A DNA stretch of 64,000 bases. It comes from Agrilutibacter niabensis. Its GTDB lineage: Bacteria; Pseudomonadota; Gammaproteobacteria; Xanthomonadales; Xanthomonadaceae. A program made the translations under genes and the position numbers. The notes under the pieces are model-generated. The model did no database searches and had not been told where the DNA came from. It worked only from the letters and a program-made list of their open reading frames with translations. The stretch spans positions 1 to 64,000 of the forward strand of contig NZ_JBHSNJ010000005.1 in the NCBI RefSeq assembly GCF_042657165.1, read 5' to 3'. Positions 56,925 to 64,000 of this stretch are shown here, piece by piece; the first letter of the stretch is position 1, and each line of letters starts with the position of its first letter.

Positions 56925-58029
56925 TGAGTTCTGCGTAGACGGCAAGCGTGGACTCCTGCATCGCGTGCAGCGTGTACGGGATGGTAGCCGGAGGCGCCGG
57001 CGGCTGCGCCAGCAGGTCCAGCGCGGCCTGTTGCAGCGCGCCGGCATCGAAGGGGGTGACGCCGCCGCGCGGCTGCAACTGCGCAAGCAGTTCACCGACG
57101 CCGCCATGCGCCCAGCCCAGCACCGGTCGGCCTACCGAAAGCGCCTCGACGACGGTACGGCCGAACGATTCCGGCTTGCGCGACAACTGCAGCACCAGGT
57201 CGCACGCCGCGTAGGCACGCGCGATCTGGTCGGTGGGTGGCGTGAAGGCGACGGCCTCGGCGATGCCGAGCGACGCGGCTTCGCGTTCGAGTTCGGCGAT
57301 GTAGGCCTCGCGCCCCGCTTCGCGTACGCCGGGCAGCCACAGCGTCGCGGCCATGCCGTGGTGGCGCAGCCCCGCCAGTAGCTGCAGCGCATCGGCGTGC
57401 CCTTTCAGGCGCGTGCCGCGTCCGGGCAGCAACAGCAGCGGGCCAGCACCGGCCAGGGCCGGATGCTGCGCGGCCGCCCAGGCGCGCGCAGCGGCATCCG
57501 GATGCGCGGTGCGCGGGAACGTCGCCACCTCGATCCCGCGCGGAATCACCCGCAGCTTCGCGTGATCGGTCGCCGGGTACTGCCGCAGCACGTAGTCGCG
57601 CACCGTCTCCGACACGCAGATCACGCGCTCGCCACGCGTCATCACCGCGCTGTAGCGCGAGGGCGAGTTCAGGCCGTGCACGGTGGTGACGAAGCGTGGC
57701 TTCGTGGTGCCTTTCATTCCGCGCAACGCGAGCAGCGCAAGCCAGGCGGGCAGCCGCGAGCGCGCATGCACGAGGTCGACCCGTTCGCGCGCGAACAACG
57801 CGCGCAGGCCGCGTGCATGGCGCAGGGTCAGCAGCGACTTGCGGCCGACGTCGAGTTGGATGTGCTCGGCGCCGAGGGCCTGCAGCTTCGGCACCAGCCG
57901 CCCCCCGCCGGAGACGACCAGGGCGCGATGGCCGGCCCGCACCAGCGCCTCGGCAATCTCGAGGGTGGAACGCTCTACGCCACCGGATTCCAGTGCAGGC
58001 AGCAGCTGGATGACGGTCAGGCGGCGCAT
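56917..58029 (-). CDS. Glycosyltransferase family 4 protein
   Basis: A 370-residue GT-B enzyme. The N-terminal domain has PALESGGVERSTLEIAEALV and VDLVHARSRLPAWLALL; the C-terminal nucleotide-sugar domain begins about residue 195 and contains LLLPGRGTRLKGH and the E-x7-E motif in KPESFGRTVVEALSVGRP. The order on the minus strand is this gene then the ligase, so it probably builds the outer core of lipopolysaccharide. The sugar donor is not identifiable. Confidence 0.9.
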   Translation of the reverse strand: MRRLTVIQLLPALESGGVERSTLEIAEALVRAGHRALVVSGGGRLVPKLQALGAEHIQLDVGRKSLLTLRHARGLRALFARERVDLVHARSRLPAWLALLALRGMKGTTKPRFVTTVHGLNSPSRYSAVMTRGERVICVSETVRDYVLRQYPATDHAKLRVIPRGIEVATFPRTAHPDAAARAWAAAQHPALAGAGPLLLLPGRGTRLKGHADALQLLAGLRHHGMAATLWLPGVREAGREAYIAELEREAASLGIAEAVAFTPPTDQIARAYAACDLVLQLSRKPESFGRTVVEALSVGRPVLGWAHGGVGELLAQLQPRGGVTPFDAGALQQAALDLLAQPPAPPATIPYTLHAMQESTLAVYAELNG

Positions 58030-58140
58030 GCCGATGCCTTCATGCCGCCGGGCTTTGGCAATGGCAACCCGTTGCCTGCCGCCCGCGGCCGCCGGCGCGA
58101 CGCGAACGAGTCGGCCGTTTCACCTTCATCGCGAACAGGC

Positions 58141-58338
58141 TCAGTCCTCGAGGACGAAGAGCGCGCCGCAGTACGGGCACTGGCACTCGCGCTCGGCTTC
58201 GATGGGCAGGTAGACGCGCGGATGCGAATTCCACAGCGCCATCGACGGCAGCGGGCAGCTCAGCGGCAGGTCGGCACGGGTGACGACGTAGCGCTTCTCG
58301 GCGTTGGCCTGGGTGGGATGGATCGGGGCTGCGGTCAT
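58141..58338 (-). CDS. Small zinc-finger (zf-CHCC) protein
   Basis: A 65-residue protein with a C-terminal zinc-finger block ECQCPYCGALFVLED (about residues 51-65) and Cys28 in PLSCPLPSM, with a histidine at HPRVYLP. It resembles the zf-CHCC domain of the complex I subunit NDUFS6 and similar small bacterial proteins of unknown role. The ATG at 58338 was chosen because MTAAPIHPTQ is the usual style of start; the longer ORF adds residues with no likeness. Confidence 0.8.
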   Translation of the reverse strand: MTAAPIHPTQANAEKRYVVTRADLPLSCPLPSMALWNSHPRVYLPIEAERECQCPYCGALFVLED

Positions 58339-58372
58339 GGCGTTGCGGATTCGTGAAGCGTGGGCCCGCATT

Positions 58373-58514
58373 GTAGGTCGGGCTCCGGCGCGCCACTAGC
58401 GCGCCGGGATGGGTGGGAGCCGGCTTTTCGCCGAGTGCCGGGAAGCCTCGGGGTGCGCTGCGTTTATTCCGGACCCGGCTTGTCCGTGGAGCGGCGGGCT
58501 TGAGCCCGCCCTAC
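58373..58514. repeat. Repeat element bounded by inverted repeats
   Basis: GTAGGTCGGGCT at 58373-58384 is matched in 11 of 12 positions by the complement of AGCCCGCCCTAC at 58503-58514. Between them are a GGCGCGC/GCGCGCC hairpin near 58387-58405 and a perfect GGCGGGCT/AGCCCGCC palindrome at 58493-58510 that abuts the end of the pirin gene. It looks like a REP sandwich or a very small MITE-like unit. Its family differs from the CTTCTCCCC repeats elsewhere. Confidence 0.6.
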
Positions 58515-59212
58515 GGCAGGTCGAAGAGCAGGACTTCCGCGGCCTCGCCGGCGACCAGCCGGATTGCGCCCTCTTCCTCGACGAGCCCGATCGCATCGCC
58601 CGCCGCGAGGGTCCGGCCCGCAACCTGCACGGTCCCACGCGTGACCTGCACCCAATAGCGGCGGTGCGGCGCCAACGCATGTTCGAGGCTGGCGCCGGAA
58701 TCCAGGCGGGTCACGAACAGCCGCGCATCCTGGCGGATCGCGATGCTGCCTTCGGCCCCGTCGGGCGAGGCCAGCAGCGCCCAGTGCCCCTGCGCCTCGT
58801 GGCCTACCGGTGCGCGCTGCGCATAGGCAGGCGCGGCGTTGAGGCGATCGGGCTGGATCCAGATCTGCAGGAAATGCACCGGCTCGCTGTCGCTACCGTT
58901 GTATTCGCTGTGCTCGATGCCGTGGCCCGCGCCCATCCACTGCAACTCGCCGGCACGGACGACACCGCCTCCGCCGTTGTCGTCGCGGTGCGCCAGCGCC
59001 CCCGCGAGCACGTAGCTGAGGATTTCCATGTTGGCGTGGCGATGCGATGCGAAGCCCGCGCCGGGAGCGACGCGGTCCTCGTTGATCACGCGCAGCGGAC
59101 CGAAGCCCATCCACGCGGGGTCGTAGTAGCTGGCGAAGGAGAAGGTGTGCCGGCTGTCGAGCCAGCCGGCACCGCCCTTGCCACGCGTCGCGCCGGGACG
59201 ATCGATGATCAT
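58511..59212 (-). CDS. Pirin family protein (YhaK/YhhW type bicupin)
   Basis: A 233-residue bicupin. The metal site in the first cupin is ASHRHANMEILSYVL (His-x-His and Glu) with a later histidine-glutamate in GAGHGIEHSEYN. The second cupin about 150-233 is more degenerate. The E. coli homologue YhhW has quercetin 2,3-dioxygenase activity in vitro; the natural role is unclear. The start and length (DSRHTFSFASYYDP near the N-terminus) match the family. It lies ten bases from the yceI-like gene's end. Confidence 0.9.
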   Translation of the reverse strand: MIIDRPGATRGKGGAGWLDSRHTFSFASYYDPAWMGFGPLRVINEDRVAPGAGFASHRHANMEILSYVLAGALAHRDDNGGGGVVRAGELQWMGAGHGIEHSEYNGSDSEPVHFLQIWIQPDRLNAAPAYAQRAPVGHEAQGHWALLASPDGAEGSIAIRQDARLFVTRLDSGASLEHALAPHRRYWVQVTRGTVQVAGRTLAAGDAIGLVEEEGAIRLVAGEAAEVLLFDLP

Positions 59213-59222
59213 CGTGGGCGTT

Positions 59223-59822
59223 TTACTTCTTGTCGGCTGCCGCGGCTTCGGGCTTGGGCACCATCGCCTCGGTGGTGATGCGGATGGTGATCTCGTCGCT
59301 CACGTTGGGCACGTACAGGCCGACGCCGAAATCGCTGCGCTTGATCGTGGTGCTGGCGTCGAAGCCGATCGCCGCGCGCTTGCCGTTCGGATGCTCGCCA
59401 GCCTTGTTGAGGGTGGCGTCGAGCACCACCGGCTTGGTCACGCCGTGCACGGTGAGGTCACCGGCCACGCGCAGTTTGTTGTCGCCGACGGCCTCGGTCC
59501 TGGTGCTGTTGAAGGTGATCGTCGGGAATTGCTCGGCATCGAAGAAGTCGCTGCTGCGCAGGTGCTCGTCGAGCTTGGCCACGCCGCTGTTGACGCCCGA
59601 CAGCGGGATGGTGACCTTGACCGACGACTGGCCGACGTTGGCGGCGTCATAGACGATCACGCCGTCGACCTGGCCGAAGCGTGCCGTCGGATGCGAGAAG
59701 CCGAAGTGGTTCCAGCCGGCGATGACGTCGGTGTGGTTGGCGTCGATCTTGTACGAAACAGGAGCCGCGAAAGCATTGCCGGCGAGCAGCAATGCAGCGG
59801 CGAGGGTCAGTGACTTGAACAT
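59223..59822 (-). CDS. YceI family periplasmic protein
   Basis: A 199-residue protein with a clear signal peptide (to AFA, about residue 19). The lipocalin-like YceI fold is shown by YKIDANHTDVIAGWNHFGFS near the N-terminus, SSDFFDAEQFPTITF about 97-111, LTVHGVTKPVVLD about 130-142, and the final VSDEITIRI. Family members bind amphiphilic or polyisoprenoid ligands in the periplasm. The nitroreductase gene is just upstream on the same strand, about 60 bp away. Confidence 0.92.
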   Translation of the reverse strand: MFKSLTLAAALLLAGNAFAAPVSYKIDANHTDVIAGWNHFGFSHPTARFGQVDGVIVYDAANVGQSSVKVTIPLSGVNSGVAKLDEHLRSSDFFDAEQFPTITFNSTRTEAVGDNKLRVAGDLTVHGVTKPVVLDATLNKAGEHPNGKRAAIGFDASTTIKRSDFGVGLYVPNVSDEITIRITTEAMVPKPEAAAADKK

Positions 59823-59881
59823 GGTGGACTCCGTGGGGTGTGCAATAGGGAGGCGCGCAAGGCGCCTGCGGATTCGGTACG

Positions 59882-60472
59882 TCAGGCGATGCAGGCGGCC
59901 TCGTCGAAGGCGAGCCTGGGTGAACGGGCAAACAGCTTGCTGGCATCGCCATAGCCGAGGTTGACGAGGAAGTTCGACTTCCACGTGGTCCCGGCGAAGA
60001 AGGCGGCATCGACCTTGGCATTGTCGAAGCCCGACATCGGCCCGCAATCCAGGCCCAGCGCCCGCGCGGCGAGCAGCAGGTAGGCGCCCTGCAGGCTGCC
60101 GTTGCGCAGGCAGATGGTTTCGATCGCGGCTTCGGGCTTGCTGTCGAACCAGCCCTTGGCATCGGTGTGCGGGAACAGGTACGGCATCTTCTCGAAGAAG
60201 GCCATGTCGTAGGCGACGATCACGGTGACCGGCGCGGCCATGGTCTTGCGGTAATTGCCTTCGTCCAGCGCCGGGCCGAGCTTGGCCTTGGCCTCGGCCG
60301 ACTTCACGAACACGAAGCGCGCCGGACAGGAGTTGGCCGTGGTGGGGCCCCACTTCAGCAGGTCGTAGAGCCGGTGCAGCAACTCGTCGTCGACCTCGCC
60401 GCCGATCTCGTTGTGGGTGCGTGCGGTGCGGAACAGCTGGTCCAGCGCGTCGGCCGGCAATGGGGAATGCAT
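59882..60472 (-). CDS. Nitroreductase family protein, RutE-like
   Basis: A 196-residue flavin-dependent nitroreductase-fold enzyme most like malonic semialdehyde reductase RutE / HadB-type proteins. Hallmarks are RTHNEIGGEVDDELLHRLYDL, WGPTTANSCPARFVFV and NGSLQGAYLLLAARALGLDCGPMSGFD. FMN is expected. The rest of the rut pyrimidine pathway is absent nearby, so a detoxifying aldehyde or quinone reductase role is as likely as a pathway role. It is divergent from the ELM1-like gene. Confidence 0.85.
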   Translation of the reverse strand: MHSPLPADALDQLFRTARTHNEIGGEVDDELLHRLYDLLKWGPTTANSCPARFVFVKSAEAKAKLGPALDEGNYRKTMAAPVTVIVAYDMAFFEKMPYLFPHTDAKGWFDSKPEAAIETICLRNGSLQGAYLLLAARALGLDCGPMSGFDNAKVDAAFFAGTTWKSNFLVNLGYGDASKLFARSPRLAFDEAACIA

Positions 60473-60558
60473 CGTGGTCTCCGTCTACGAAGGCGGGGAA
60501 GTGTAGAGTCTGGCGCGTCAATCCACAGGCACGACCCCCGGAACGGATCATCACCGCG

Positions 60559-61512
60559 ATGCAACAACGCCCCGACGCCTGGACCCTCAGCGATGGCCAT
60601 GCCGGCAATGTGCGCCAGGCGCAGGCGTTGGCGGCGGCGATGGGGTTGCAGGCCGCCCGGGACTGGACCTTGCAGGCGCGCGCGCCCTGGCGGTGGTTCT
60701 CGCCGCGAGCGTTGCCCGGATCTCGGCAGGCATTTGGCGATGCCTTCGCGCAATCGCTGGCGTGTCCGCCGTTACTGGCGATCGGCTGCGGCCGGCAGGC
60801 AGCGCTGGCGACGCGGATACTGCGCAAGCACGGTGCGCGATCGGTGCAGATCCTGGATCCGCGCGTCGATCCGCGACACTGGGACCTCGTCATCGCGCCC
60901 GAACACGACGGCGTGCGCGGGGACAACGTGATCACGCTGCTGGGCAGCCTGCACCCGGTCGATGACCTCTGGCTCGCCGCGTCGCGACAGCAGTTCGCGG
61001 CGTTTGCGGAATTGCCGCAGCCGCGTACCGCGGTGCTGGTCGGCGGCACGAGCGCGCATGCCGGCTTCGATGAATCGCAGTTCGAGGCCTTTCTCGGCTG
61101 GCTCGCGGCGCGCATCGCACGGGACGGCGGCAGCGTGCTCGCCACCACGTCGCGCCGCACGCCGCCGATCGCGTGCGCGCGCCTGCGCGAGCGGCTGCAG
61201 TCGCTGCCCGGCGTTGTCTGGACGAACGAGGGCGACGGACCCAATCCCTACGCTGGACTGCTCGGCTGGGCCGATCGCATCGTCTGCACCGCCGACTCGG
61301 TGAACATGCTGTCGGAAGCCGCGGCAACCAACGTACCGGTCTATGCCGCGGGCGTGGAACGCCTCAGCGGGCGCCCGCGGCGCTTCGTCGACAGCCTGCT
61401 CGCCCTTGGACGCGTGCGCGCCTGCGGCGATGACCTGCGGCCGTTTCCGGCGACCGCGCTGCGCGAGACCGCGCGCGTGGCGGATGAGGTGCGGGCCCGC
61501 CTGGGCCTGTAG
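60559..61512 (+). CDS. ELM1 / GtrOC1-like family protein
   Basis: A 317-residue protein of the mitochondrial fission ELM1 family (PF06258), which has a glycosyltransferase-B-like fold. The pattern is SDGHAGNVRQAQALA near the start, ARSVQILDPR about 100-109, VIAPEHDGVRGDNV, LLGSLHPV, a central VLVGGTSAH, TTSRRTPP and CTADSVNMLSEAAATNVPVYA toward the end, the last like a nucleotide-sugar site. Bacterial members are often next to lipopolysaccharide core genes. The ATG at 60559 was chosen because the ORF before it is antisense to the nitroreductase. Confidence 0.82.
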   Translation: MQQRPDAWTLSDGHAGNVRQAQALAAAMGLQAARDWTLQARAPWRWFSPRALPGSRQAFGDAFAQSLACPPLLAIGCGRQAALATRILRKHGARSVQILDPRVDPRHWDLVIAPEHDGVRGDNVITLLGSLHPVDDLWLAASRQQFAAFAELPQPRTAVLVGGTSAHAGFDESQFEAFLGWLAARIARDGGSVLATTSRRTPPIACARLRERLQSLPGVVWTNEGDGPNPYAGLLGWADRIVCTADSVNMLSEAAATNVPVYAAGVERLSGRPRRFVDSLLALGRVRACGDDLRPFPATALRETARVADEVRARLGL

Positions 61513-61518
61513 TACGCA

Positions 61519-64000
61519 TCACTCGAATCCAAATCCCTTCGCCCGGGTCGCTTTGCGGATGCTCTCGCGCGCAGCTTCCAGCGTGTCGTCGAGCGGCAGC
61601 TGCCGCGGCCGGCGATCCAGGGTGCAGTCCAGGCCGCGTGCCAGCAGGGTGGCGTGCGCATCCAGCAACGCGGTCACGGTATCGGCGTCGAAAAGTCCGG
61701 CCTCGCCCATCGCGACCACCAGCCCGGGAGTGTTGCGCGGCCCAAGCAGCTCACCGCGGGTCCGGGCCTTGATCAGGACCAGGGCCTGCAGCAGGAACTC
61801 CAGGTCGACCAGCCCGCCCTCTCCCTGCTTCAGGTCGAACTGCCCGCCGGGAGCATCCGCATTGCTGCGATCCAGCTCCGCGCGCATGCGTCGCCGCATC
61901 GCGACCACGTCGGTGCGTATCTGCGTGGGGTCGCGCATCTTGCCCAGCGTGTCCGCACGTACCCGCTCGAAGTCGGCGTGCAACGTCGCGTCCCCGGCGA
62001 TGAAGCGGGCGCGCACCAGCGCCTGGTGCTCCCAGGTCCACGCGCGTTCGCGCTGGTACTCGCTGAAGCTGGCGAGCGACGACACCAGCAGGCCCTTGGC
62101 GCCATCCGGCCGCAGGCGCACGTCGACGTCGAACAGCCGCCCGGCGGCGGTCACCGCACCGAGCAGGGCGACGATCTTCTGCGCGAGCCTGGCAAACCAG
62201 CGCGTGGCATCGAGCGGACGCGCGCCGTTGGATTGCGCGTCCGGCGCGGCGTCGTACAGGAACACCAGGTCGAGGTCGGAACCGAAACCCAGCTCCTCGC
62301 CACCGAGGCTGCCGTAGCCCAGCACGGCGAAGCGCGCGCCCTCGACGATGCCGTGCGCGCCGGCGACTTCGTGCTGCGCCAGCGCCAGGACGCGCGCGAC
62401 CACGCCGTCGGCCAGCCACGCCAGCTGCTGTGCGCTGTCGGCGGCCGACTGGCGACGATCGCGTACGGCCATCGCGATGCGGAAGCTCAGCGCCTGGCGG
62501 ACTTCGTTGAGCTCCTGCAGAACGGTCTCGGTGTCGCCGTCGCCGGCAACCGCGGCGCAGGCGGCGAACAACGCGTCGCGATCGGGCAGGCTGCCGCCCA
62601 CCCGCGCGTCCAGCAGCTCGTCGAGCAGCAGCGGATAGGCGGCGAGGCGCTCGGCCAGCAGCGCGCTGCGCGATACCACGTCGACCAAGCGCTGCAACGC
62701 CGCGGGCTGCTCGTCGAGCAGGGCGAGGTAGGCGCTGCGGCGCAGGATGTTCTGCAGCAACGCCAGCAACCGCCGCAACGCGAGCATCGGCTGCTGCGAC
62801 CCCGCCGCGGCCTTCAGCAGTGCGGGCAACACGCGATCGAGGCGCGCGCGGGCCGAGTCCGACAGCCCCTTCACCCCGGGGCTGCGGGCAAGGTCGCGCA
62901 GCAATCCGTCGGCCTGCTCGGCTTCGGCAAAGCCCGCGTCGCGCAGTTCTTCCGCATCGCCTGCATCAGGCAACGCGCGCCAGTAGGACGCCAGCGCAGC
63001 GGGCGCCTGCGCCTTCCTGCGCGGCGCCAGCAGGGCGTCGAATTCGGCGGTGACGCGCGCCCGCTGCGCGTCCAGCGCCGCGCGCAACGCGGCCCAGTCC
63101 GCGTACTCCAGCGCCATGGCGATGCGCTCGCGATCCTCGCTGCGTTCGGGCAACGCATGCGTCTGCGCATCGGCGAGCATCTGCAGCCGGTTCTCGATGC
63201 GGCGCAGGAAGCCATAGGCATCGGCGAGCGCCGTGCCTGCCTCCGCGGTGACATGGCCGGCGTCGACCAGCGCCTGCAATGCCGGCAACAGGCGGCGTTC
63301 GCGCAGCGGCGCCTCGCGGCCGCCGCGGATCAGCTGCAGCGCCTGCACCAGGAATTCGATCTCGCGGATGCCGCCAGGACCGCGCTTGATGTCGTCGGCC
63401 AGTTCCTTGCGCGCGACTTCGGCGCTGATCGCCGCCTTCATCGACCGCAGGCCATCCAGCGCGCCGTAGTCGAGGTAGCGGCGGTATACGAACGGCCGCA
63501 GTGATTCCAGGAAGCGCTCGCCTGCCGCGATGTCGCCCGCGACCGGCCGCGCCTTCTGCCAGGCGTAGCGCTCCCAGTCGCGGCCCTCGTGCTGGAAATA
63601 CTGCTCCATCGCCGCGAACGACCACGCAACGCGACCGGCATTGCCGTAGGGACGCAGGCGCAGGTCGACGCGATGACTGAAGCCGTCGGCAGTGACTTCG
63701 TCGAGCAGCTTGGCCAGCTGCTGGCCGAGGCGCGCGTAGTAGGTTTCCGCCGCCAGGGCGCGTGCCCCATCCGATTCACCGTCGCATTCATAGGCGTAGA
63801 CCAGGTCGACGTCGGAACTGAAGTTCAGTTCCCCGCCACCGAGCTTGCCCAGCCCGTACACGACCAGCCGTTGCGGCTGGCCATCCTTGTCGCGAATCAC
63901 GCCGTGGCGTTGCGCGAAGTCGTTCTCCAGCGCCGCGAGCGCGCGTTGCAGGCAGGTCTCGGCCAGTTCGGTCGCGCCCGCGAGGGTGTCGCCGACCTGG
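61519..64000 (-). CDS. glnE: Glutamine synthetase adenylyltransferase / adenylyl-removing enzyme (partial)
   Basis: The C-terminal 826 or so codons of GlnE; the frame stays open to the window edge, so the 5' end is missing. GlnE adenylylates glutamine synthetase when nitrogen is rich and removes the AMP when it is poor, directed by PII. Two nucleotidyltransferase domains are visible: the de-adenylylation site VYGLGKLGGGELNFSSDVDLVY, split as GLGKLGGGELNFSSDVDL, and the adenylylation site LGYGSLGGEELGFGSDLDLV. GPGGIREIEFLVQALQL and GGLVDLEFLLQALVL are the helical blocks after each. The translated frame reads on past the internal GTG at 63900, which is not the start. Confidence 0.95.
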   Translation of the reverse strand, partial: QVGDTLAGATELAETCLQRALAALENDFAQRHGVIRDKDGQPQRLVVYGLGKLGGGELNFSSDVDLVYAYECDGESDGARALAAETYYARLGQQLAKLLDEVTADGFSHRVDLRLRPYGNAGRVAWSFAAMEQYFQHEGRDWERYAWQKARPVAGDIAAGERFLESLRPFVYRRYLDYGALDGLRSMKAAISAEVARKELADDIKRGPGGIREIEFLVQALQLIRGGREAPLRERRLLPALQALVDAGHVTAEAGTALADAYGFLRRIENRLQMLADAQTHALPERSEDRERIAMALEYADWAALRAALDAQRARVTAEFDALLAPRRKAQAPAALASYWRALPDAGDAEELRDAGFAEAEQADGLLRDLARSPGVKGLSDSARARLDRVLPALLKAAAGSQQPMLALRRLLALLQNILRRSAYLALLDEQPAALQRLVDVVSRSALLAERLAAYPLLLDELLDARVGGSLPDRDALFAACAAVAGDGDTETVLQELNEVRQALSFRIAMAVRDRRQSAADSAQQLAWLADGVVARVLALAQHEVAGAHGIVEGARFAVLGYGSLGGEELGFGSDLDLVFLYDAAPDAQSNGARPLDATRWFARLAQKIVALLGAVTAAGRLFDVDVRLRPDGAKGLLVSSLASFSEYQRERAWTWEHQALVRARFIAGDATLHADFERVRADTLGKMRDPTQIRTDVVAMRRRMRAELDRSNADAPGGQFDLKQGEGGLVDLEFLLQALVLIKARTRGELLGPRNTPGLVVAMGEAGLFDADTVTALLDAHATLLARGLDCTLDRRPRQLPLDDTLEAARESIRKATRAKGFGFE

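Noticed and set aside
58141..64000. Signs of a mobile element around the repeat at 58.4 kb
   Set aside because: The flanking genes are ordinary core genes, and no transposase, integrase or target duplication was visible.

Overview
The window is about 70% G+C, densely packed and almost entirely ordinary chromosomal gene content. Gene order and content point to a gammaproteobacterium of the Xanthomonas/Lysobacter/Luteimonas group. The main reasons are a pyrophosphate-type phosphofructokinase beside a proton-pumping pyrophosphatase, a fused ilv-leu operon followed by thrABC, a short-lid adenylate kinase, a large TonB-dependent receptor, and many small palindromic (REP-like) repeats. No tRNA, rRNA, CRISPR array, phage or intact insertion sequence was seen.

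Layout. 0.1-6.1 kb: a DUF192 lipoprotein, rubredoxin, thiE-hemL, then a minus-strand run of a kinase-like protein, an HSDL2-type SDR, gloA and argD. 6.2-11 kb: a DedA/PAP2/LssY fusion membrane protein, then adk, mpl and a Lon-substrate-binding-domain protein on the minus strand. 11-16 kb: a pyrophosphate module (pfp, hppA, ppa) broken only by one exported hypothetical protein on the other strand. 16-25 kb: an aspartyl hydroxylase-like enzyme, an ion channel, a TonB-dependent receptor, an AraC regulator with a fossil duplicate of its 3' end, and a CadC-like membrane regulator. 25-28 kb: thiC under a TPP riboswitch, and a TylF-like methyltransferase. 28.2-40.3 kb: ilvD-ilvC-ilvG-ilvM-ilvE-ilvA-leuA-leuC-leuD-leuB behind a branched-chain-amino-acid leader peptide and intrinsic attenuator. 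40.3-45.4 kb: thrA-thrB-thrC behind a threonine-rich leader peptide. 45.5-53.1 kb: a divergent tetR / MFP-RND efflux locus, then pcm and tolC. 53.1-58 kb: lipopolysaccharide genes (waaA, lpxL, an O-antigen ligase-like protein, a glycosyltransferase). 58-64 kb: a small zinc-finger protein, pirin, YceI, a nitroreductase, an ELM1-like protein and the 3' part of glnE, which runs off the window end.

How the genes work together. The central 17 kb (28.2-45.4) encodes nearly the whole route from aspartate and pyruvate to Thr, Ile, Val and Leu. ThrA-B-C make threonine, IlvA deaminates it, IlvG/M-C-D-E build Ile and Val, and LeuA-C-D-B extend to Leu. Two translation-sensing leaders control it. The pyrophosphate module couples glycolysis to membrane energisation. 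The efflux operon and tolC probably form one tripartite pump.

The most unusual observations are a 147-bp REP-type element inserted in frame inside ilvD, a second short palindrome embedded in ilvA, and two leader peptides without a Shine-Dalgarno sequence placed 36-37 nt after a TTGACA box. Others are an intrinsic terminator with no gene in front of it (a small-RNA candidate), and several enzymes whose usual catalytic residues are altered (the PAP2 domain, the TylF-like methyltransferase, the HSDL2-type SDR).
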